Positions 34,611-44,241 of a stretch of DNA of 64,000 nucleotides are shown in pieces. Position numbers and translations under genes: made by a program. Each line of letters begins with the position of its first letter. Within the stretch, counting starts at the first letter, position 1. Location: NCBI RefSeq assembly GCF_002812125.1, contig NZ_NPDQ01000011.1, positions 9,923-73,922 on the forward strand, written 5' to 3'. Source of the DNA: Leptospira brenneri (GTDB lineage Bacteria; Spirochaetota; Leptospiria; Leptospirales; Leptospiraceae). Below the pieces are notes generated by a model. The model had not been told where the DNA came from. It made no database searches and saw only the letters and a program-made list of their open reading frames with translations.

Positions 34611-36084
34611 ATTCTATCCCACAAATGGGGATGGGTCCAGAAGAAGATTCAATTACCGATTTGAGAGACCGAGGTTTTTTGGGAATGGTCAGAGAGGTTC
34701 CTTCTTCATTCGTTTGCACATACTTTGCACTTGCATTGATCCCTGCGGGAGAATCTGCCCAAAAGAAAATACCTTTGGTTGTGGCAGTAGTCACTCTTCC
34801 ATAATTCTTTCTGGAAGAACCTGCAGAAATTGAAGGTGTTCCCATCGCCGCTGTATAGAAGTTTGTAGCTCCCTGTTTGATACTACCACGGTTGGTTGTG
34901 GGAACGACGGGATTTGTTACGATCCTTGCCAAAGTAGTGGATAAGGGATATCTAGTGAGGGCTGTTGCTAAATTAATTGTGGTGGGGGAAGCTCCATCGC
35001 TTGTCACTTGTTCGACGGAAGTTAGATTGGCGATTCCAAAACTTTGGGCACCGAGTAGAGCAAAAACTCGAAAGAAAACATCTGCATTATTATTCCCAAG
35101 TAAAGATGCGTCAAAGTTTGGAGCGTAGGCGGTATTTCTAAATACATTAATTAAATTCCCTGTGGAATTTGCTCGAGTACCAGAAGCTCCAACCACTGTC
35201 TCTCGAAAGAAGTTTTGTCTTTGGGAATCGTTAGTTCCTGAAATATCATAAAGATAACGCATAAATACATAAGCATAAGAATATTGTTTTAGAATGTCGG
35301 AACCGCTACTATCCCAGTCGAGTAATGACACACCATTGATTCCATCAGAGCAACGTGAATCATTCACTCCTGAGTAACAATCCATTCTACCATTTTGTGG
35401 TCCATAGCCTGCGATATCACTTGCCACTTCACTTGTCCCTTCATTGATCCAAGTTTCATCGGTTTGGTTTGCTGATCGCATTCTCGGATATCTTAGTAAA
35501 TGTTGGAATTCATGGGCTGCTGTGGAAGCAAAAGCATTGGGATCATTTTTAAGAGCAGCGATTAGTTCTTTCCCATCCATATATAAAACTTCTGCATAAT
35601 TGGAACGAATCCGAGAAAAGAAGTTGTCTGGGAAATAATTAACAGGATCAAAATACCCTGCCACATAAGCACTGTTTGCTGTGGCACCATCGCGAATGTC
35701 CATTACCAAAATTTTTACTTTCCCGTCTCCATCCACATCGCTAGGTTCTCCAAAAGTTGCAACTAATGTAGGGTAGGTGAGAGTGTCGAAATCACGAGCA
35801 AACTTAACTAAATCAAAATTAAGAGATAGGGATCTTTCTTTATAGACTTCCACATAGGTTCCAGAACTCACTAAATCTACAGCCACACAAACACTGGATT
35901 GTGTCGTTAAATCTCTTGCCCAAAGATCAGGTCCGTTCACACAATTAGCATTAATCAGTGAATAAACTCCAAGTAACATGACTAGGTCGTCATTTTTTTC
36001 TTTTTTCGGATTTAGGAGATTGCAATCGAATGTGAATGATGTTATGAAAAGAAGAGGAAAAAGGATAAATCGTTTGATATGCAT
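34564..36084 (-). CDS. M30-like (hyicolysin-type) metalloprotease lipoprotein
   Basis: 506 residues. The lipobox is FTFDC (Cys21). The catalytic zinc site is AAHEFQHLLRY (H191, E192, H195). The downstream glutamate is in WINEGTSEVASD, giving the H-E-x-x-H...E-G-x-S-E arrangement of M30 peptidases. The extra domain after residue 350 is Thr/Ser-rich. It is likely exposed outside the inner membrane and may process host or environmental protein. The start is the palindrome ATGCAT shared with the divergent gene 36079 (AGGA lies five bases upstream). The 3' end overlaps the DUF1574 gene. Confidence 0.8.
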   Translation of the reverse strand: MHIKRFILFPLLFITSFTFDCNLLNPKKEKNDDLVMLLGVYSLINANCVNGPDLWARDLTTQSSVCVAVDLVSSGTYVEVYKERSLSLNFDLVKFARDFDTLTYPTLVATFGEPSDVDGDGKVKILVMDIRDGATANSAYVAGYFDPVNYFPDNFFSRIRSNYAEVLYMDGKELIAALKNDPNAFASTAAHEFQHLLRYPRMRSANQTDETWINEGTSEVASDIAGYGPQNGRMDCYSGVNDSRCSDGINGVSLLDWDSSGSDILKQYSYAYVFMRYLYDISGTNDSQRQNFFRETVVGASGTRANSTGNLINVFRNTAYAPNFDASLLGNNNADVFFRVFALLGAQSFGIANLTSVEQVTSDGASPTTINLATALTRYPLSTTLARIVTNPVVPTTNRGSIKQGATNFYTAAMGTPSISAGSSRKNYGRVTTATTKGIFFWADSPAGINASAKYVQTNEEGTSLTIPKKPRSLKSVIESSSGPIPICGIEFTDDLVRTSESIPIE

Positions 36085-36726
36085 AAATTCCTAATAACGG
36101 GCCTAATTCCCCTGACATTCTTTTGGACGAATCCAAATTTTGCAAAGTCACTGGATGGTCTTTATTTTTCCGAGAAACTCGCTACGGAGAATGGTTTTCT
36201 TATATTAGGAATAGAGATCTTCACGGAAAAGGGAAAGTCTTTTTATAATGCTCAAGAATTAAGATACCAGAAATCAAGAGGTTGGGAAGAGGTATTATTC
36301 CTGGGGAAGGTCACAACAGAAGGCCAAGATCTCATCCTTGTCCCTGAGGCCTGCCAAATCCGAGCAACAGATACTTGGGGGAAAAAAATGGCCCTCCTTC
36401 GTCGTTTTGATTGTGATCACTTAGAATTTCGATTGGGGCAGCCGTCTCCAGGTCAGTTTTCGATTTCTGAATCGTTACTGGGAACGATGAAACAAGTCTC
36501 CTTACCTTTTGTTCTCGAACACAGTGCTGGAAGTCCCGTAGCCCTTCATTTTGATGGACTGAAGACAGCTGAGGAAGGCATTTGGGGCTTCCATTTGAAT
36601 GGGCTTGGGGGGAAACTTCCTGAAAAGTCATGGAGTCTTTCTAAACGCAGTTGGGAGCCATTCCAGGGTTATAAAACTAGTCCCGGTTTCCAATTCTACC
36701 GATGGAAACGATCCTTTTCTAATTGA
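36079..36726 (+). CDS. Exported protein of unknown function
   Basis: 215 residues with an N-terminal signal peptide (HKFLITGLIPLTFFWTNPNFAKS). The mature part is beta-rich with many Trp and Gly, and no known domain was seen. Its ATG overlaps the start of the divergent metalloprotease gene on ATGCAT (36079-36084), so its ribosome-binding site (AAGGA, about 13 bases upstream) lies inside the other coding region. The nucleotidyltransferase fusion follows. Confidence 0.6.
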   Translation: MHKFLITGLIPLTFFWTNPNFAKSLDGLYFSEKLATENGFLILGIEIFTEKGKSFYNAQELRYQKSRGWEEVLFLGKVTTEGQDLILVPEACQIRATDTWGKKMALLRRFDCDHLEFRLGQPSPGQFSISESLLGTMKQVSLPFVLEHSAGSPVALHFDGLKTAEEGIWGFHLNGLGGKLPEKSWSLSKRSWEPFQGYKTSPGFQFYRWKRSFSN

Positions 36727-36760
36727 CCCAGGGGTTCGTTCCAGGGACTTTCCTTTTACA

Positions 36761-38236
36761 TTGAAAAAGATCAGAATTGGGGTCATTGCAGCTGCCGGAA
36801 AAGGAACCCGAGCATATCCCCGAACCAGCTTCATTCCAAAACCACTCTTCGTCATTGAAGGGAAGTCCATCCTCCACCGGAATGTGGAGCTGATGGTCAA
36901 AACCTTTGGAATCGAAAAGGTTTACGTTCTGGTAGGTCACCTAAAAGAGAGGATAATCGCAGAGATTGATCACATTCGTTTGGCTCTTCCCAAAGTAGTG
37001 ATCGAACCTGTAGACTGGACAAAACAGGGGTTGGCATCTGACGTAGCAAGCCTCGAAAAAACCATTCATGAACCATTCCTTACGATCCTTGGGGATGAGT
37101 TTTATTACCGCACAGACCACGATCAGTTTTTAAAAGTTTTAAAAAAACATCCGAATATGGCTGCCTCCATCGGGATTGTAAAAACATCCTTACTTTCCAG
37201 GATTCGTAAAAACTATTCCGTTGTATTAGAAGATGATAAAATAGTAAATTTGGTTGAAAAACCAGAAAATCCTCCCAATGAACTTTTAGGTTTGGGAAGT
37301 TATTTTTTTACACCTGAATATTTTGAGTTTTTTAAAAAAACTCCCGCATCACCAAAATCAGGTGTCATTGAAATCACAGATGTGATTGATAAGATGGCAA
37401 AAGACTCCAAAGGCGGAGTGTTTGCTACTACCTTAAGTTGTGAATACTTCAATATCAATTCCATGCAGGATTACTATCATGCAGTGTATGAAGTAAGAAA
37501 TGATCTTTTCCATAAATTCAAAACTAGTCTCGTAATTCCAACTAACAATAATGAAAGGTCCATCACTGATGTGATTGTTGATTTCAAAGATAAATTTAAC
37601 GAAATCATTGTGATCGATAACGAATCAACCGATGCCACTTTGTCTTTAAGTAAAAAAGAAAAAGTAAAAACCTACACCTTCCCCGGTGATGGTGATCCTA
37701 CTAGACTTGGTGAACAAGTCAGACGGGGGATTGAATACGCAACGGGGGATATCATTGTGGTCGTTTCTCCCGATGGTTCTTTTCGCTCCAAAGACTTTCC
37801 TAAATTACTCGAATATATGAAAGACTCCGATATGGTGATCGGAACCCGTACGACAAGACAGATGATCGAACAAGGATCCAATCTCAAACCTCTATACCGT
37901 TTGGTGAATTTGCTGATGGGAAAACTGGTTGAGGTATTTTGGTGGGGACAAGAACCAAGATTCACAGATGTGGATTGCCAGTTTTTTTCTGTTTGGCGAG
38001 AGTCTTATGAACGGGTGAAACCACAGCTCGTGGCTCAAGATCGTAAGTTCATTGTGGAACTTATGATTGATATTGTTAGATCTCATATGCGTTGTATCGA
38101 AATCCCTGTATCTTATTTTAAACCAGTAGGGCAGGTGGAATACCGATTACGCGATATGATTTCAGATTCCATTCATATCATAAAATTAATTTTATCTAAA
38201 AAGTTTTACCTAGGAGAAGATCGCGATGGCGAATAA
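36761..38236 (+). CDS. Sugar nucleotidyltransferase fused to a GT2 glycosyltransferase
   Basis: About 491 residues from TTG 36761; the open frame extends upstream to 36599 but would overlap the previous gene. The N-terminal half (about 1-235) is an NTP-transferase: IGVIAAAGKGTRAYP...KPLF with the pyrophosphorylase G-x-G-T-R and K-P motifs and LGDEFYYRTD. The C-terminal half is a GT2 fold: SLVIPTNNNE, IIVIDNESTDAT (the D-x-D-like acidic region) and VVVSPDGSF. One protein may therefore both activate a sugar and transfer a sugar. It overlaps the next epimerase-like gene by 11 bases and heads a glycan operon. Confidence 0.78.
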   Translation: MKKIRIGVIAAAGKGTRAYPRTSFIPKPLFVIEGKSILHRNVELMVKTFGIEKVYVLVGHLKERIIAEIDHIRLALPKVVIEPVDWTKQGLASDVASLEKTIHEPFLTILGDEFYYRTDHDQFLKVLKKHPNMAASIGIVKTSLLSRIRKNYSVVLEDDKIVNLVEKPENPPNELLGLGSYFFTPEYFEFFKKTPASPKSGVIEITDVIDKMAKDSKGGVFATTLSCEYFNINSMQDYYHAVYEVRNDLFHKFKTSLVIPTNNNERSITDVIVDFKDKFNEIIVIDNESTDATLSLSKKEKVKTYTFPGDGDPTRLGEQVRRGIEYATGDIIVVVSPDGSFRSKDFPKLLEYMKDSDMVIGTRTTRQMIEQGSNLKPLYRLVNLLMGKLVEVFWWGQEPRFTDVDCQFFSVWRESYERVKPQLVAQDRKFIVELMIDIVRSHMRCIEIPVSYFKPVGQVEYRLRDMISDSIHIIKLILSKKFYLGEDRDGE

Positions 38237-39266
38237 AGTATTGGTAACAGGCGGATGCGGATTTTTAGGCTCCCATGTTTGTGAATTATTCCGTAAAGAA
38301 GGTTGGGATGTTGTTAGTTTTGACAACATGACAAAATATGAATTGAAACGAACTGGTTACGGATCAGATGCCACTCGCGATTATAACTGGAATTATTTAA
38401 AATCAATCGGTGTCACTATGGTGAAAGGTGACATTCGTAATTTAGAACATTTGATGGATCGTTCTGCTGATTGTGATTATATCATCCACACGGCAGCTCA
38501 GCCTGCAATGACCATTTCTTGGGAAGATCCAGAGTTAGATTTTTCTACCAATGTGATCGGAACTTTTAATGTAATGGAAGCAGCCAGAAAACATAAAATT
38601 CCTGTTGTGAATACTTCTTCCATCCATGTTTATGGGAACTCGATTAATGATAGTTTAACGGAAGGAAAAACTTCTTATGAAAGAAATCCAGTAGAGATTT
38701 CTGTGGAACAACCTACGATGGTAGGTCAAATTTCGCCTCTCCACGCATCCAAAATGAGTGCTGAACACTATGTGCGGTCTTATACTGATATGTATGGTGT
38801 AAAAGCAGCAAGTTTCCGTTTTACAGGAATTTACGGCGAACGTCAATTCGGTGGCGAAGATCATGGTTGGGTGGCTAACTTTGCAATTCGTTCTGTATTT
38901 GGTCTTCCTCTTCGTATTTTTGGAACTGGAAAACAAACAAGAGATATCTTACATGCTGAAGACGGTGCAAAGTCTTATTTAGAGTTTTTTAAGAATCCAA
39001 TTCCTGGTGTGTACAATATTGGTGGAGCCAGTCCACATAAAATCTCTCTTTTGGAATGTATCCACCTCATTGGTGAGATACTAGGCAAAAAACAAGAAAT
39101 TCTTTTTGAAGTGGAAAGACCAGGTGACATGCGTTATTTCATTTGCGATATCAAAGAAGCAAAAAAATTCGGATTTAATCCTAAGATTTTGCCAAAAGAA
39201 GGTGTGACAAGACTTCTTAAATGGATTGAAGCAAACAAAGACGTATTCAATATCTCTGGAAAGTAA
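38226..39266 (+). CDS. Extended-SDR nucleotide-sugar epimerase/dehydratase-like protein, Tyr missing
   Basis: 346 residues. The NAD-binding G-x-x-G-x-x-G is VTGGCGFLGSHV at the N-terminus, and the D-I-R and H-T-A-A-Q-P motifs follow. The catalytic Tyr of Y-x-x-x-K is replaced by Leu: SPLHASKM has L172 and K176. The upstream Ser/Thr (NTSSIHVYG) is kept. The rest resembles RmlB/RfbE-type sugar enzymes. Loss of Tyr makes ordinary dehydratase or epimerase chemistry doubtful, unless His173 substitutes. It overlaps the nucleotidyltransferase fusion and precedes a GT2 by 1 base. Confidence 0.8.
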   Translation: MANKVLVTGGCGFLGSHVCELFRKEGWDVVSFDNMTKYELKRTGYGSDATRDYNWNYLKSIGVTMVKGDIRNLEHLMDRSADCDYIIHTAAQPAMTISWEDPELDFSTNVIGTFNVMEAARKHKIPVVNTSSIHVYGNSINDSLTEGKTSYERNPVEISVEQPTMVGQISPLHASKMSAEHYVRSYTDMYGVKAASFRFTGIYGERQFGGEDHGWVANFAIRSVFGLPLRIFGTGKQTRDILHAEDGAKSYLEFFKNPIPGVYNIGGASPHKISLLECIHLIGEILGKKQEILFEVERPGDMRYFICDIKEAKKFGFNPKILPKEGVTRLLKWIEANKDVFNISGK

Positions 39267-39267
39267 A

Positions 39268-39990
39268 ATGGCAAACAAAACTCTCGTCATCATCCCGGCA
39301 TACAATGAAGCAGAAACCATTGAGGAAGTGGTTCGGGGTGCCATTGTATATGCAGATGTTTCTGTAACAGATGATGCGAGTAAAGATGCTACACCAACCA
39401 TCTTAGCCAAATTACAAAAAGAGTTTGGGAAAAGACTCAATGTCATCCGCCACGAAAAAAATACTCACATTCCAGGAGGAATCCAGGATGGAATGAAGTA
39501 TGCAGTGTCAAAAGGTTATGATTGGGTGATTACAATGGATGCTGGATTGTCGCATGACGCGGGTTATTTGAAAGAGTTTCAGTCCTTCCCTGATTGTGAT
39601 TTAGTGATTGGATCTCGAACCTCTACTGTCAACGTTCCAGTTTACAGAAAACTCATTTCCTGGCTTGCTGCTAAGGTTATGAATTATTGTTTATCCAAAG
39701 GAGTATTCAACCTCTTTGGTGCAAATTTACGCGACTGTACCAGTGGATACAGACGGTATTCTAAACCAATGTTTCAGAAAATCGCGACTTATCCTTTGGA
39801 ATCAGTTGCCTTTGATTTTCATATGGAAGCCTTGTCGATTGTCGCCAATAACAATGGTACCATTAAAGAATTACCAATTCGTTATATCTTTTCAAATAGT
39901 AGTTTTAACAAAAAAGTACTAAAGCTCGCAATTAGTTTTGCAAAAAAACTTTTGTTACGAAAATGGAAACTGATCCCACAATACCCGTAA
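39268..39990 (+). CDS. GT2 glycosyltransferase (dolichol-phosphate-sugar synthase-like)
   Basis: 240 residues from ATG 39268, chosen over the longer frame at 39226 because it lies 1 base after the epimerase stop and begins exactly at the GT2 fold. Motifs: VIIPAYNEAETIEEVV, VTDDASKDATP, HIPGGIQDGMKYAV and VITMDAGLSHD (the acidic metal-binding D-x-D-like position). The C-terminus is basic with no membrane helix pair. It probably makes a polyprenyl-phosphate sugar. It overlaps the DUF1574 gene by 28 bases. Confidence 0.8.
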   Translation: MANKTLVIIPAYNEAETIEEVVRGAIVYADVSVTDDASKDATPTILAKLQKEFGKRLNVIRHEKNTHIPGGIQDGMKYAVSKGYDWVITMDAGLSHDAGYLKEFQSFPDCDLVIGSRTSTVNVPVYRKLISWLAAKVMNYCLSKGVFNLFGANLRDCTSGYRRYSKPMFQKIATYPLESVAFDFHMEALSIVANNNGTIKELPIRYIFSNSSFNKKVLKLAISFAKKLLLRKWKLIPQYP

Positions 39991-41525
39991 ATCAATCCCG
40001 TTTCGGGCAGAAATGGAAAGTTTTTCTCGTCACCATTCTTCTGTTTGGTGGTATCATTCTCCTAGATAGAATTGTGTTTTCTAAGTTATATTTTCTGTTT
40101 CCAAATGAAACAGAATGGGACTCTTCTCCTTGGTATAACTTTCTTTATAGAACAAAAGAGTTACAATCGACCCAAGACAAACACCGAACCATCATTGCCG
40201 GGAGTTCTGTTGCTTTGTATTCGGTATTACCTGATGAACTAAACAGGGAAAATAATCCACAAACGAAATACTCTTTTTTTTCCCATGTAGCAATGGCTCC
40301 CACGGACCTCGATTATTACAAAGAAGATCTTTTGGATTCACATCCTGATCTAGTGGTCTACATACATAATTTTGCAGATTTACAATGGGAATACCAAGAA
40401 CTTATCAATGGTAAATTAATCTTTAATGAAAAAATCTGGGTCACTCAATTTGGAGATCGTTATCCAGCAAAAACCATTTATCCTGGTGATTATTTAATGG
40501 ATCACTGGAAAGAGTTACCAAGAAAAACACTTTCGAAACTCATCACCAAAACATTGTTTTACGTGAGTCGTTTCCGAGTTTTCTTTTGGGATCCGATAGA
40601 AGTATACATCGATAATCATTTTAGGAGTGGTCGGAAGTATCACCTTTACCAAGGAGAAAAACCAAAGGAAGGGATCTGGTCCAAGGGATGGACCAAAGAA
40701 TCCGCAACATTGGAATGTTCCGATAAAAAAGAGAATGAATCTATTTTCCTGCAGAAATCAAAAACAAAACTAAGATTCCGTTTTTTTACTCATATAAATT
40801 CTTTAGAAAAACCAATCCATGAAATGGAAAAGACATTTGATCGTTCTGGTTGGAACGATTTAGAATGGAATTCTCTTATTCCGGCATCGCTCGATTGGAG
40901 AGCGGTTCAAATTCAAATTATCTCAGAATTATCTTCTGCAAAAGAGGTTAATCTTATTCGATATGGTAGAGATGAGTTTGTGGGAATTCGTTTGTCTCAT
41001 TTTTTCTGTAAAAAATCAACATTAGAAAACAGATCTTACTCTCGCGGTACTTACTGGGATGACACTCGTTTGGTGACAAAAACGATTCCTGATTTTCAAG
41101 CAGATTATTTTGAGCGTATGATTCGTGATGCAGAATCTAGACCTGAACTTATGAGATTACATTTGGTTCGGGAAGCAAAAAAAAATGTAAACAAAGTTCC
41201 TTTTGAACCTTGGTGGGAGTTCAATCGAATTCTTAATATTTCTGATTATTTCTATCAACATAAAATTCCTTTTGTTCTTGTTTTAAGCCCTGAAAATCCG
41301 ATTGAATTTGATTTTTATAAAAGTTCGCAGTGGAGAAAAGATTGGATTTCCAGTTTAAAATCTCATCTAAATGCGAGAGGCCAAACTTTAATTGATCACA
41401 CCGAAGCTGTTAGTGATGTCCGGTATTTTTTTGATCCACACCATTTAACTTACGAAGGTGCAAGTTATTATAATCATATTTTTTCTAAATCATTAGAATC
41501 TCAAATTTCAAAATCAAATCCTTAG
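39963..41525 (+). CDS. DUF1574-type SGNH-like surface protein, long form
   Basis: 520 residues. One membrane helix near the N-terminus (about 18-36) leads to a large exported domain. Block I is IIAGSSVALYS. The late motif is FFDPHHLTYEGASYYN, with the D-x-x-H pair expected for SGNH hydrolases. It is in the glycan operon, between GT2 and GT-C-like genes, overlapping the former by 28 bases. A role in decorating a surface polysaccharide (for example acylation) is inferred from fold and context. Confidence 0.7.
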   Translation: METDPTIPVNQSRFGQKWKVFLVTILLFGGIILLDRIVFSKLYFLFPNETEWDSSPWYNFLYRTKELQSTQDKHRTIIAGSSVALYSVLPDELNRENNPQTKYSFFSHVAMAPTDLDYYKEDLLDSHPDLVVYIHNFADLQWEYQELINGKLIFNEKIWVTQFGDRYPAKTIYPGDYLMDHWKELPRKTLSKLITKTLFYVSRFRVFFWDPIEVYIDNHFRSGRKYHLYQGEKPKEGIWSKGWTKESATLECSDKKENESIFLQKSKTKLRFRFFTHINSLEKPIHEMEKTFDRSGWNDLEWNSLIPASLDWRAVQIQIISELSSAKEVNLIRYGRDEFVGIRLSHFFCKKSTLENRSYSRGTYWDDTRLVTKTIPDFQADYFERMIRDAESRPELMRLHLVREAKKNVNKVPFEPWWEFNRILNISDYFYQHKIPFVLVLSPENPIEFDFYKSSQWRKDWISSLKSHLNARGQTLIDHTEAVSDVRYFFDPHHLTYEGASYYNHIFSKSLESQISKSNP

Positions 41526-41541
41526 TCTGGAGCCAAAAACA

Positions 41542-42756
41542 ATGGTATTAAAAAGATTATTCCCTGTATTTTTATTTTTCCATTCGAAACAATGGCTTAC
41601 CATTTTATCGTTTTTTCTTGTTTGGGGAATTTCTACTTTAAGTTATTGGAAAAAATACGAATGGAACCCTAGCTCCATGGTGAATTTTGGGTATGAATTT
41701 GCTCTGCAAAATCAGAAAGAAACTCCAGAGAAAGCAATTTTATTCAAAGGGGAGAAGGGTGACTTGGGAGCCGGATACGATGGTCAAATTTTCTATTATT
41801 TTTCAAGACCACTATCTGAGTTTCATCTGAATTGGCCAAAGGGGTTTGATGAATCCTATAGAGCACCGCGAATCGGTTATCCACTGTTAATTGCTCTTTT
41901 TGGTTTTTTTGGTAAAACAACGGCTATTTTTGGAATGTACTTCTGGAATATAGGGCTTACTCTTCTTTCTTATTTTTACTTACGTAAATTACTAAGTGAA
42001 GAGATAAAACCGTATGCGATATTATACCTTCTTAGTCCTTTTGCTTTGGGAAGTTATTATGTACTTGTGAGTGATTCTGTAATGGTTTCCATTCTAATCA
42101 TCGCATATTACTTTTATGTAAAAGAAAACTATATCCCTTTTGTTTTACTTTCTAGTCTCGCTATTTTAACCAAAGAACCTGCTTTATTTTTATTATTTCC
42201 TTTAGGCCTTGCGGCTCTTTTTAGAAAAGATTGGAAACGAATTTTGCTTGTTGGATCAGTTCTAATCATTCCTCTTTGTTGGCATTTGTATTTGGCATAT
42301 CGTTTCCCCAATTGGAGGCCAGGCCGACTTACAGATTTTATTTTACCATTTGAAGGACTCATCTCTTATATGGAATCCATTTGGCGACAACTTGCAAACG
42401 GATCCAACTGGAAAGAATTGGCCAGATTATTTTCACGGTTTCCACTTGTTGTTTTATTCTTTTTAGGTTTGTTTTTGCCATTCACTGGCCAAGTTCGCAA
42501 AGGTTGGGAATTTCGAATTTCCTTTTTACTGATTATGTTCATGGTAGGGACCGCCGGTTATTATCATTTTTGGTCTGTTTACGAAAACGTGTCTCGTATG
42601 TTTACCCTTTCTATTCCAGTTTTGTTATTAATTGCAAACGAAGATCAGACCATTAGAAAACAAGAATATGTTATATTCACTCTGCTCATTCTTGTTTTAT
42701 TTTTAGTTAAGGTTTTACTGATTTCAAAACAATTAGGTTATCAACAAGGGTTTTAA
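41542..42756 (+). CDS. GT-C-type membrane protein of surface glycopolymer synthesis
   Basis: 404 residues with about ten helices. The first periplasmic loop carries AGYDGQIFYYFSRPLSEF, the Y-D-G-Q-x-x-Y-Y signature seen in a family linked to cell-surface glycopolymer formation. PRIGYPLLIALFGFFGK and LLSPFALGSYYVLVSDSVMVSILI are its first membrane blocks. It likely uses a polyprenyl-linked sugar made by the GT2 upstream. It is the last gene of the glycan operon and meets the HtrA-like paralogue convergently 5 bases later. Confidence 0.75.
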   Translation: MVLKRLFPVFLFFHSKQWLTILSFFLVWGISTLSYWKKYEWNPSSMVNFGYEFALQNQKETPEKAILFKGEKGDLGAGYDGQIFYYFSRPLSEFHLNWPKGFDESYRAPRIGYPLLIALFGFFGKTTAIFGMYFWNIGLTLLSYFYLRKLLSEEIKPYAILYLLSPFALGSYYVLVSDSVMVSILIIAYYFYVKENYIPFVLLSSLAILTKEPALFLLFPLGLAALFRKDWKRILLVGSVLIIPLCWHLYLAYRFPNWRPGRLTDFILPFEGLISYMESIWRQLANGSNWKELARLFSRFPLVVLFFLGLFLPFTGQVRKGWEFRISFLLIMFMVGTAGYYHFWSVYENVSRMFTLSIPVLLLIANEDQTIRKQEYVIFTLLILVLFLVKVLLISKQLGYQQGF

Positions 42757-42761
42757 GGGCT

Positions 42762-44237
42762 CTAAAAATTAGAATCCTTAGGGATTTGAAAACTTTGTTT
42801 TGCTTCTGCATTGAGGGTTTGGATTTCTTCTTTTTTAAAGATTAGTTCGAATCCATCAGACATCACAAACCGTATATAGTTTGAATTTGTCTCTTTGACT
42901 AAATTCTGAAGTTGGCTTAAGGATTGGATTGGAACTCCATTGACTGTCTTTAAAATTAATTGGTGAGCAGTATGATAGGCTTTGTTCCCAGAAAGTGGCA
43001 ACACTTGTGATAAAAATATTACCTTCCCTTCGTTCCCATTTCGTTTGATCCGGTAAAAATCGTTTAGATACAGTAGTTCTTTGTTAACACGGTTACGCCA
43101 TTGAGTGCCATGTTCTGTTAAATACTGTTCAGACAGTTCTTGAAAGATAATACCAGCTAACATCAAATATTTGGGAGTTTGGAATCTTGAATTTCCATAG
43201 GGAATTCGAATGGTCGATTCCTCTAAAGGTTTTAAATCCAATTCAAGAGAAACTGGTTTTTTATTTCGAAAAACCTTTAGTTTGATTTTTTTCCCGAAAT
43301 TAGAATCCATATCATTGGTATTATGGAATAAATATGACAAATTGAGTTTTCCAAATTTAGGATGATCAAAATAACCTTTTGGATCAACCTTCACGTTGGA
43401 AACTTCTAGAAGGACATCTTCCAATTGTAAAATTCCATCTGCCGAAGAGCCTGGATAAATTTCTGCAATTACCACTCCTAAATCATCTTTTTTAAGTCCA
43501 TAATGGTTTCTTGTGGCTGAGTCAGTGAGTGGTTTGAATCGAAAACCTTTAAACGGAAAACTTTTGCCTTCAATAAAATGTTTAATGGAAAAAGAAGGAA
43601 TGACTCTACCCGTACCAGTTTCTTTGAATTGGTAGAGAATACCTTGTGGGATTCTTGCTGTGGCATCAACGATGAGTTCGCCTACACCGTCTAACTTTTC
43701 TTCCGATTGAACCTCGATAAAAGGTAGCTCCACATAACCGCTAGAATACGCTTCCATATCCAAACGAATCATTCTGATTTTTTTCTCTTCTAGGGTTCTT
43801 TGGTCCTTACTTTCCATCACAAGACCAGTCCCTGGTAAAAACAATTCGTTAGGAAAGATAACGGCTTTTAAATCTTTAGAAGCAGTTGGGTCATTTAATT
43901 TTAAAATCGCGAGACCTAAATCAGGATCTAAACGTTCTAATTCAGCAGTATATAGTTTTAAAGCATCTGGTTTTTTGATTTCAATGTTTGTATAAAAATA
44001 AACTGCTTGAGCAGGAACCAGAATTCGATTTTCTCCAATATAAATGCCCGTGGAATAACGGACTTCTGGATTTTTGAACCGCCAGGGTTGTAAAAAATTA
44101 GGATATTGGACCGTTGCTTTGACTTGAAGGATGGATGCATCTGTCATTCCCACAGGAATGGATTTTCCAAAAGCAGGGCTTACAAAAATAAATAAAAGGA
44201 TCCAAATGAATCTACTGTTTTGATTCCAAAATAACAT
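42762..44237 (-). CDS. HtrA/PDZ-like protein lacking the catalytic His and Ser
   Basis: 491 residues with signal peptide (about 1-24). The trypsin-fold order is recognisable from its active neighbour: GIYIGENRILVPAQAVYF has Gln77 where the neighbour has the catalytic His. DPDLGLAILKL keeps the Asp (D106). The Ser-containing G-N-S-G-G block is replaced by DATARIPQG. PDZ-like segments follow (DDLGVVIAEIYPGSSADGILQLEDVLLEV). A pseudoprotease, probably binding rather than cutting peptides. It lies 4 bases after its active paralogue, so they are probably made together. Confidence 0.75.
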   Translation of the reverse strand: MLFWNQNSRFIWILLFIFVSPAFGKSIPVGMTDASILQVKATVQYPNFLQPWRFKNPEVRYSTGIYIGENRILVPAQAVYFYTNIEIKKPDALKLYTAELERLDPDLGLAILKLNDPTASKDLKAVIFPNELFLPGTGLVMESKDQRTLEEKKIRMIRLDMEAYSSGYVELPFIEVQSEEKLDGVGELIVDATARIPQGILYQFKETGTGRVIPSFSIKHFIEGKSFPFKGFRFKPLTDSATRNHYGLKKDDLGVVIAEIYPGSSADGILQLEDVLLEVSNVKVDPKGYFDHPKFGKLNLSYLFHNTNDMDSNFGKKIKLKVFRNKKPVSLELDLKPLEESTIRIPYGNSRFQTPKYLMLAGIIFQELSEQYLTEHGTQWRNRVNKELLYLNDFYRIKRNGNEGKVIFLSQVLPLSGNKAYHTAHQLILKTVNGVPIQSLSQLQNLVKETNSNYIRFVMSDGFELIFKKEEIQTLNAEAKQSFQIPKDSNF

Positions 44238-44241
44238 GTGT

